The position numbers and the translations under genes are program-made. 19,354 nucleotides of DNA from Candidatus Woesearchaeota archaeon (GTDB lineage: Archaea > Nanobdellota > Nanobdellia > SCGC-AAA011-G17 > UBA489), in NCBI GenBank assembly GCA_016177265.1, contig JACOVP010000033.1, forward strand, positions 1 to 19,354. The letters run 5' to 3'. This document shows positions 14,894-19,354 of this stretch, in pieces. How positions within the stretch are numbered: position 1 is the stretch's first letter; each line of letters starts with the position of its first letter. A model generated the notes under the pieces. It saw nothing but the letters and a program-made list of their open reading frames with translations, was not told the DNA's origin and made no database searches.

Positions 14894-14913
14894 TCCTCAA
14901 AATACTCATAACG

Positions 14914-15492
14914 ATGAAACAGAAGTTTAAAGGAATAAAAGTAGAAGAGCTAGAAAGAGCTTATGAAAAAGCTTTAGTCTGGTTTTTTGCTTTTCCAAGA
15001 ACAAAAATAGGGCTTACAGAACTAGCGTTATCCATTAAGTCATCTAAATCAGCGACAAAACAGGCAGTAGAAACACTCATACGCCGGGAGTATATCACGA
15101 GAGAAATTGCTGGTAGAGCGTGGATTTTATTAGCCAATCAAAAAAACAGTTATTTTTTGAGGAAAAAAGTGCCCTATCATTTTGATAAGATATATGAAGT
15201 TGGAATTGTAGAAGCGGTTCAAAAGGCGATTCCACAAGCTAGAGCAATTGTTCTTTTTGGAAGTTATCGTTGGGGGGATGATACTGAAGAAAGTGATATA
15301 GACATTGCCGTTGAAGTCTTAGATGACCATAATATGGAGATAGTAAAATTAGGAACTCTTGAACAACTAGGATATAGAAAAAATATTCCCGTAAATGTAC
15401 ACATTTTTTCTAGAAACAAAATTGACTTGAACCTCTTTGCGAATATTGCTAATGGAATTGTATTGGATGGTTTCCTTGAGGTGCGACCATGA
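14914..15492 (+). CDS. Winged-HTH minimal nucleotidyltransferase (MNT), HEPN partner
   Basis: A 192-residue protein. Residues 25-80 form a winged HTH (GLTELALSIKSSKSATKQAVETL, wing following). Residues 95-192 are a minimal nucleotidyltransferase of the polymerase-beta fold with the signature FGSYRWGDDTEESDIDIAV: Gly116-Ser117 and the metal-binding Asp128 and Asp130. The position where a third catalytic Asp is usual (strand IPVNVHIF) has Asn161. MNT proteins encoded next to HEPN proteins are known antitoxins; in the MntA/HepT type they AMPylate a tyrosine of the HEPN toxin. Here the stop overlaps the next start (ATGA), so the two are translationally coupled. The third-residue change leaves open whether it is active. 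It may also regulate its own promoter. Confidence 0.88.
   Translation: MKQKFKGIKVEELERAYEKALVWFFAFPRTKIGLTELALSIKSSKSATKQAVETLIRREYITREIAGRAWILLANQKNSYFLRKKVPYHFDKIYEVGIVEAVQKAIPQARAIVLFGSYRWGDDTEESDIDIAVEVLDDHNMEIVKLGTLEQLGYRKNIPVNVHIFSRNKIDLNLFANIANGIVLDGFLEVRP
15478..15483 (+). promoter_or_regulatory. Strong ribosome binding site for the HEPN-GluRS ORF
   Basis: GAGGTG lies 5 nt before ATG 15489, inside the MNT gene end. It decides the start of the long ORF at the HEPN domain. No comparable site precedes the possible internal TTG starts at 15858 or 15879, near the HEPN/GluRS junction. Confidence 0.75.
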
Positions 15493-17540
15493 GTATGCAC
15501 ATAAAACACCCAGATAAAAAGAATGCGTTAAGCATTATCGAAGCATCTGAAAAAGAATTGATGTATACGCTAAAATTGCCAGTAATCGATGAATCCGCTT
15601 TTAATATCATTAGAAATATCTATGAATGCTTTCGTATGTTGGGGGATGCGCGAATGATTTCTAAAGGATTTGTTTCTCAAGATCATATTGAGCAAATAAA
15701 AGAGCTAGAGACAATTCCCGTACAAACAGAGAGACCTATTAAACTTATTAACACTCTAAGAAGAATACGGCATAATATCAATTATTATGGGTATATTCCT
15801 ACAAAAGCGGAAGCTGAAGATGCAATTTCAATTGCGAAAGCCTGTTTCTATCCTTTATTGGAAGCCCTAAAGAAAGAATTGAAATCAAGTAATCCTATAG
15901 ATCTCATAGAAAAAACAGCATACAAATACGCCCTCCAAAACGCTGTCCGCTACAACGGCAAAGCCAATTCTGGAGCGGTTATAGGAAAACTCTTTCTCGA
16001 GCATAAAGACATCAAAAAAGAAGACGTCATCAAAACAGTTAATGAGATAGTCAAAAAAGTCAACAAACTCTCTCTTGAACAGCAAACCAAAGAATTAGAG
16101 AAGATTGCCCCAGAACTCCTCCACATAGAAGTCAAAAAAGCAGACTGGAAAGAATTACCGCATGCAGTCATGGGCAAAGTCAAGACTCGTATGCCTCCAG
16201 AACCATCCAAGTATCCGCACTTAGGCCATGCCTTAGCCTTCATTATTAACAGAGCATATGCAGACAAGTACCAAGGAAAGTGCATCCTCCGTTTTGATGA
16301 CACCAATCCTGAATTAGCAAAGCAAGAGTACATTGATGCTATTGAAGAAGATATCAGATGGTTACAGTTGAAGTATGATGAAAAGATTGTTGCTTCTACG
16401 CACATGAATCAATACTACAAATATACAGAACAATTGATGGAGATGAAAAAAGCGTATGCCTGTTTCTGTACGCAAGAGGAAGTAAAAGTAGGAAGAGAAA
16501 AAAGAAAACGCTGTTCTTGTTCCACAAAATATAATGCAAAAGAAGAATGGAAAAAAATGCTGGAAGGAAAATACAAAGAAGGACAATGCAGTCTCCGCTT
16601 GGTTGGTGACATGACGTCAGATAATGGGGTCTTACGTGATCCAGTGATTATGCGTATCTCATTCTATCCACATTACCTGCAAAAAAACAAATACCATATC
16701 TGGCCCATGTATGACTTTGAGAGTGCTATTGAGGATTCCATCAACGGCATCACCCATATTATTCGCTCAAAAGAATTCGAACTCCGCCTACCGCTCCATA
16801 ATCTGATCAAAGATCTTCTTCATTTATCCAAAGAGCACGTCATTGAAATCGGCCGTTTTAATCTGATTGGCTACACAACCAAAGGCCGTGAAATCCGTGA
16901 ATTGATGGAGCAAAATAAAGTTAAAGGCTGGGATGACCCGCAGTTAGTAACTGTGAAAGCGCTCAGGCGAAGAGGTTTTGATCCACAAACTTTCTGGGAA
17001 TTGGCAAAGGAAGTAGGATTAACAAAAACAGAAACTAATATTACTGACCATATGCTCGAAGCCATCAACAGAAAAATCATCGACAAAAAAGCTAAGCGCT
17101 ATTTCATGGTTGATGCTAATGCAAAAAAAATCATGATTGGTGACCATAAACTCAAAGAAGCAACCGTTCCTCTCCATCCAGAAATCAAAGAACACGGCCA
17201 TCGTGTCATGAACATCAGTAATGAATTTTACGTTGATGATGAAATCAAAAAAGGAAAGATCTACAGATTCATGCACTTATTTAACTTCAAAGATAATAAA
17301 TTTGTCTCAGAACCCTATGACCCTAAGCTGAATGCGCAACTCATCCATTGGTTGCCAGTTTCTAAAGAATTAGTAAAAGTAGAAATCTTAATGACAGATG
17401 GAACAACAACAGAAGGACTAGGAGAACCAGCACTTAAAGATTTACAAGTTGGCGACGTCATTCAATTTGAAAGAAAATTCTTTGCGAGATTAGATAAAAA
17501 AGAGAAAGAAAAGTTGTGTTTTGTATATACACATAAATAA
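15489..17540 (+). CDS. gltX: HEPN domain fused to archaeal-type glutamyl-tRNA synthetase
   Basis: A 683-residue ORF; archaeal GluRS is normally about 550-570. Residues 1-133 are a HEPN-type all-helical domain (NIIRNIYECFRMLG, then LRRIRHNINYYGY, then AEDAISIAKACF). In its motif R94 is followed after four residues by Tyr99, where RNase HEPNs have His. From about residue 137 (LIEKTAYKYALQNAVRY) the archaeal GluRS begins: N-terminal helical domain, HIGH-equivalent HLGH (244-247), RFDDTNP, a CxC/CxC zinc-like site (325-344), WPMYDF and THIIRSKE, KMSKS-equivalent TTKG (463-466), and a C-terminal anticodon-binding beta-barrel. It charges tRNA-Glu (possibly also tRNA-Gln) with glutamate. A strong ribosome binding site precedes the HEPN part; the junction lacks ATG, GTG or a ribosome site, only TTG codons. 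Codon usage shifts to C-ending codons around 15,925. It ends 1 nt from convergent uppS. Confidence 0.93.
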   Translation: MSMHIKHPDKKNALSIIEASEKELMYTLKLPVIDESAFNIIRNIYECFRMLGDARMISKGFVSQDHIEQIKELETIPVQTERPIKLINTLRRIRHNINYYGYIPTKAEAEDAISIAKACFYPLLEALKKELKSSNPIDLIEKTAYKYALQNAVRYNGKANSGAVIGKLFLEHKDIKKEDVIKTVNEIVKKVNKLSLEQQTKELEKIAPELLHIEVKKADWKELPHAVMGKVKTRMPPEPSKYPHLGHALAFIINRAYADKYQGKCILRFDDTNPELAKQEYIDAIEEDIRWLQLKYDEKIVASTHMNQYYKYTEQLMEMKKAYACFCTQEEVKVGREKRKRCSCSTKYNAKEEWKKMLEGKYKEGQCSLRLVGDMTSDNGVLRDPVIMRISFYPHYLQKNKYHIWPMYDFESAIEDSINGITHIIRSKEFELRLPLHNLIKDLLHLSKEHVIEIGRFNLIGYTTKGREIRELMEQNKVKGWDDPQLVTVKALRRRGFDPQTFWELAKEVGLTKTETNITDHMLEAINRKIIDKKAKRYFMVDANAKKIMIGDHKLKEATVPLHPEIKEHGHRVMNISNEFYVDDEIKKGKIYRFMHLFNFKDNKFVSEPYDPKLNAQLIHWLPVSKELVKVEILMTDGTTTEGLGEPALKDLQVGDVIQFERKFFARLDKKEKEKLCFVYTHK

Positions 17541-17541
17541 A

Positions 17542-18252
17542 TTACTTCCCATACCTTCTCTTCCGCTTCTGATACTCATTGATGCACGCAACAAAATCCT
17601 TCTTGTCAAACTCCGGCCATAAGACATCAGGTAAGAAGATTATTTCGCTGTATGTCGATTGCCAGGGTAAAAATCCGCTCAACCGAGATTCAGATGTTCG
17701 AATGATTAAATCAGGCTCATCCTTCATGTACAGCCCCTGGGCAAACACCTCCTCATTGATGTCCTCCACACGCAACTTCCCTTCCTCAACTAATGCAGCA
17801 ACTTTTTTCGTTGCATCAAGTACTTCCTCTCTGCCACCATATGCCATGGCAAAATTAATGATATACTTGCTATAGTTTTTCGTCAGCTCCATAATCTTAT
17901 ACATCCTTTCCTGCACATTTTTTGGAAACATCCAGATTCTGCCTATGAAATTGATCCTGATCTGATGCTCATGAAGCCTTTTGTCCTCACATAATCTACC
18001 AAACTCCTTGCAAAACAAATCCATCAGATAGTCAAACTCTTTCTTCGGTCGGTCAAAATTTTCAAAGGAAAATGCATACAGCGTTAATTCTCTAATGGCA
18101 TATTCCCTGCACCACTCTAAGACCTGCTCCAGTTTTTTTGCTCCCCATTCATGCCCCTTCCACGGTTTCAACAGCAATCGTTTAGCAAAGCGCCTGTTGC
18201 CGTCTAGAATAATCCCTACATGTCTAGGAACAGGATTGGAACTGGGTTTCAT
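17542..18252 (-). CDS. uppS: cis-Prenyl diphosphate synthase (UppS family)
   Basis: A 236-residue enzyme that adds isopentenyl diphosphate units in cis to make the polyprenyl carrier lipid used in glycan transfer. The start motif HVGIILDGNRRFAK supplies the catalytic Asp17; SFENFDRPKKE, MAYGGREE and RTSESRLSGFLPWQSTYSE with the conserved Arg and Ser residues follow. The open frame extends to 18369, but those 39 extra residues are unlike the family and overlap the upstream transporter gene. ATG 18252 is therefore chosen, with a TATA box centred 38 nt upstream and a leader of about 12 nt. It is convergent with HEPN-GluRS, with one base between the stops. The length is typical. Confidence 0.95.
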   Translation of the reverse strand: MKPSSNPVPRHVGIILDGNRRFAKRLLLKPWKGHEWGAKKLEQVLEWCREYAIRELTLYAFSFENFDRPKKEFDYLMDLFCKEFGRLCEDKRLHEHQIRINFIGRIWMFPKNVQERMYKIMELTKNYSKYIINFAMAYGGREEVLDATKKVAALVEEGKLRVEDINEEVFAQGLYMKDEPDLIIRTSESRLSGFLPWQSTYSEIIFLPDVLWPEFDKKDFVACINEYQKRKRRYGK

Positions 18253-18284
18253 AGGATGTTCACTGCCACAGCTGTAAAAAAATT

Positions 18285-18296
18285 GCTTTAAATACC
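18285..18296 (-). promoter_or_regulatory. TATA box for uppS
   Basis: GGTATTTAAAGC on the minus strand lies in the 65-nt gap between the transporter stop and the uppS ATG. It supports the start at 18252 and a very short leader. Confidence 0.55.
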
Positions 18297-18317
18297 TTTC
18301 GTTAATGGGCAGAATCC

Positions 18318-19283
18318 CTATAAAACGTTGGCGAAAAACACAATGCTTAAGAGAAAAACCCCATAGCACAAGAAAAGCAAAAAGCCAGTAAAAAATTGCG
18401 ACGTGTGTTTCGAGAGCAAGAAGTGAACCAGCAACAACGTCATGAACAGCATCATCGGTAATCCAAAGAAGAGGTCAAAGGCAGTCAAGGGTAATGATGT
18501 AATCAGTGATGCCACACCTAAGATCAAAAGGATATTGGCAATATTTGATCCCACAATGTTACCAAGAAAAACATCTGCCAGTCCCTTCCGTGTTGCATTG
18601 ATCGTGACAAACAGTTCTGGAAGCGCTGTGCCAAAAGAGACAAGCGTAAGGGAAAGTAATTTCTCTGATAAACCAAGTTGTGAACTCAAGGAGATGACTG
18701 AAGAAATTAAATAGCGTGCACCAAATATGAGAGCAACAAGTCCCAATGCCAGATAAGTAATGTTCAAGAAGAAGGAAAAGTTGAGGAAACGAGTTTGGCG
18801 CTCCTGTGCATACTGCCGCAGTTCCGTAGCAAGAAAGTGTGGTGACTTCTTCATCAAGTAAAAAAAGTAGCAAACAAAAAGGAACACTAACGCAAATCCT
18901 TCAAAAAATGTTAGGCTGCCATCCAGTGAAAGGATCAAGAAGAGTGAAGTAACAACAAACAAGAACACGGCATCGTTTTGGAAAAAGCGTTTTTTGAAAG
19001 GGACTATGAGCAGGAAAAATCCCAGCGCCATATTGAAGCCAAGGTTATAGAGATTGCTGCCGATGATATTACCCAGTCCTATCTGGGGTGCTCCTTCCAG
19101 TGCAGAAAAGACATTCGTTGCCAATTCAGGAAATGACGTTCCAACAGCAACAACAGTCAGCCCTATGATGAAAGGAGAAACACGCAAAAACGAAGCAAGA
19201 GACACCACTTCATCCACAACAACATCCGACCCTTTCACAAGGAGAGCTAGGGAAGCGATAAGGATAAAAAGGGTTAGAAGCAT
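18318..19283 (-). CDS. Calcium/sodium antiporter, CaCA family (YrbG-like)
   Basis: A 321-residue membrane protein with about ten hydrophobic segments. Both alpha-repeats of the Ca2+/cation antiporter superfamily are present: GTSFPE (48-53) with GNIIGSN (71-77) in the first half, and GTALPE (218-223) with GNIVGSN (241-247) in the second, carrying the ion-binding Glu and Asn residues. It exchanges Ca2+ for Na+ or H+ across the cytoplasmic membrane; the coupling ion is not clear from sequence. ATG 19283 is preferred over an in-frame TTG at 19289. A CTTAAAAAG box centred 26 nt upstream suggests a leaderless mRNA. A charged loop of about 25 residues (148-170) joins the halves. uppS follows, with its own promoter. 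Confidence 0.95.
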   Translation of the reverse strand: MLLTLFILIASLALLVKGSDVVVDEVVSLASFLRVSPFIIGLTVVAVGTSFPELATNVFSALEGAPQIGLGNIIGSNLYNLGFNMALGFFLLIVPFKKRFFQNDAVFLFVVTSLFLILSLDGSLTFFEGFALVFLFVCYFFYLMKKSPHFLATELRQYAQERQTRFLNFSFFLNITYLALGLVALIFGARYLISSVISLSSQLGLSEKLLSLTLVSFGTALPELFVTINATRKGLADVFLGNIVGSNIANILLILGVASLITSLPLTAFDLFFGLPMMLFMTLLLVHFLLSKHTSQFFTGFLLFLCYGVFLLSIVFFANVL

Positions 19284-19289
19284 GCTCAA

Positions 19290-19354
19290 TGCCTTAGTTA
19301 CGAACTTTTTAAGAGTTTCGTGGAACCAGAAAACTTATATACTCTATAATGATA
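19290..19354. promoter_or_regulatory. Divergent promoter region at the right edge
   Basis: On the minus strand CTTAAAAAG at 19305-19313 fits as the transporter TATA box. On the + strand CTTATATAC at 19334-19342 looks like a TATA box for a gene starting beyond the window (expected around 19,363 or later). Confidence 0.4.

Noticed and set aside
18253..18369. Upstream extension of uppS into the transporter gene
   Set aside because: The 39 added residues are unlike the family, and the TATA box at 18285-18296 would lie inside the coding region.
1..19354. tRNA or rRNA genes, CRISPR arrays, insertion sequences
   Set aside because: Intergenic gaps are short (none above about 175 nt), and no transposase, spaced direct repeats or tRNA-like cloverleaf were seen.

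Overview
The window is archaeal. It carries archaeal/eukaryal-type translation genes (ribosomal proteins S6e, L7Ae, S28e and L24e, initiation factors aIF2-gamma and aIF5B, and an archaeal-type glutamyl-tRNA synthetase). Promoters look archaeal: AT-rich TATA/box A elements centred about 23-28 nt before several start codons, which implies leaderless mRNAs. Bacterial-type gyrase, very tight packing, a PhoU-AbrB regulator and many lineage-specific helix-turn-helix proteins suggest a DPANN archaeon (Woesearchaeota/Pacearchaeota-like) or another gyrase-bearing archaeon. The lineage is an inference; no rRNA is present.

Layout. 1-3.6 kb (+): end of gyrB, complete gyrA, and a small unknown gene overlapping the gyrA end. 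3.6-8.4 kb (-): aIF5B and a Nudix hydrolase in one unit, then S6e and aIF2-gamma, with an unrelated + strand HTH gene lying between the two pairs. 8.5-11.2 kb (-): a large unknown protein with kinase/phosphotransferase-like motifs and a PhoU-AbrB regulator. 11.2-11.8 kb: a promoter region with two palindromes, driving a tiny very acidic protein and a 47-residue zinc-ribbon protein on the + strand. 11.8-13.2 kb (-): L7Ae, S28e, L24e, then an Hsp20-like protein. The L7Ae leader folds into what looks like a near-perfect kink-turn containing its own ribosome binding site. 13.2-14.7 kb (-): a 508-residue protein made largely of HTH modules. 14.9-17.5 kb (+): a winged-HTH nucleotidyltransferase (MNT) overlapping a long ORF in which a HEPN domain is fused in frame to the N-terminus of glutamyl-tRNA synthetase. 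17.5-19.3 kb (-): cis-prenyl diphosphate synthase and a Na+/Ca2+ exchanger family transporter. A further promoter points out of the right edge.

Most of the window is housekeeping, with the archaeal L7Ae-S28e-L24e-(ndk)-aIF5B order still visible but broken up by accessory genes (no ndk is seen). The strongest candidate for something undescribed is the MNT plus HEPN-GluRS locus. It resembles a HEPN/MNT toxin-antitoxin pair, but the HEPN partner has no stop codon and runs straight into an essential tRNA synthetase. The only strong ribosome binding site lies before the HEPN part, and codon usage changes abruptly near the junction. Second is the kink-turn in the L7Ae leader, an apparent autoregulatory switch.
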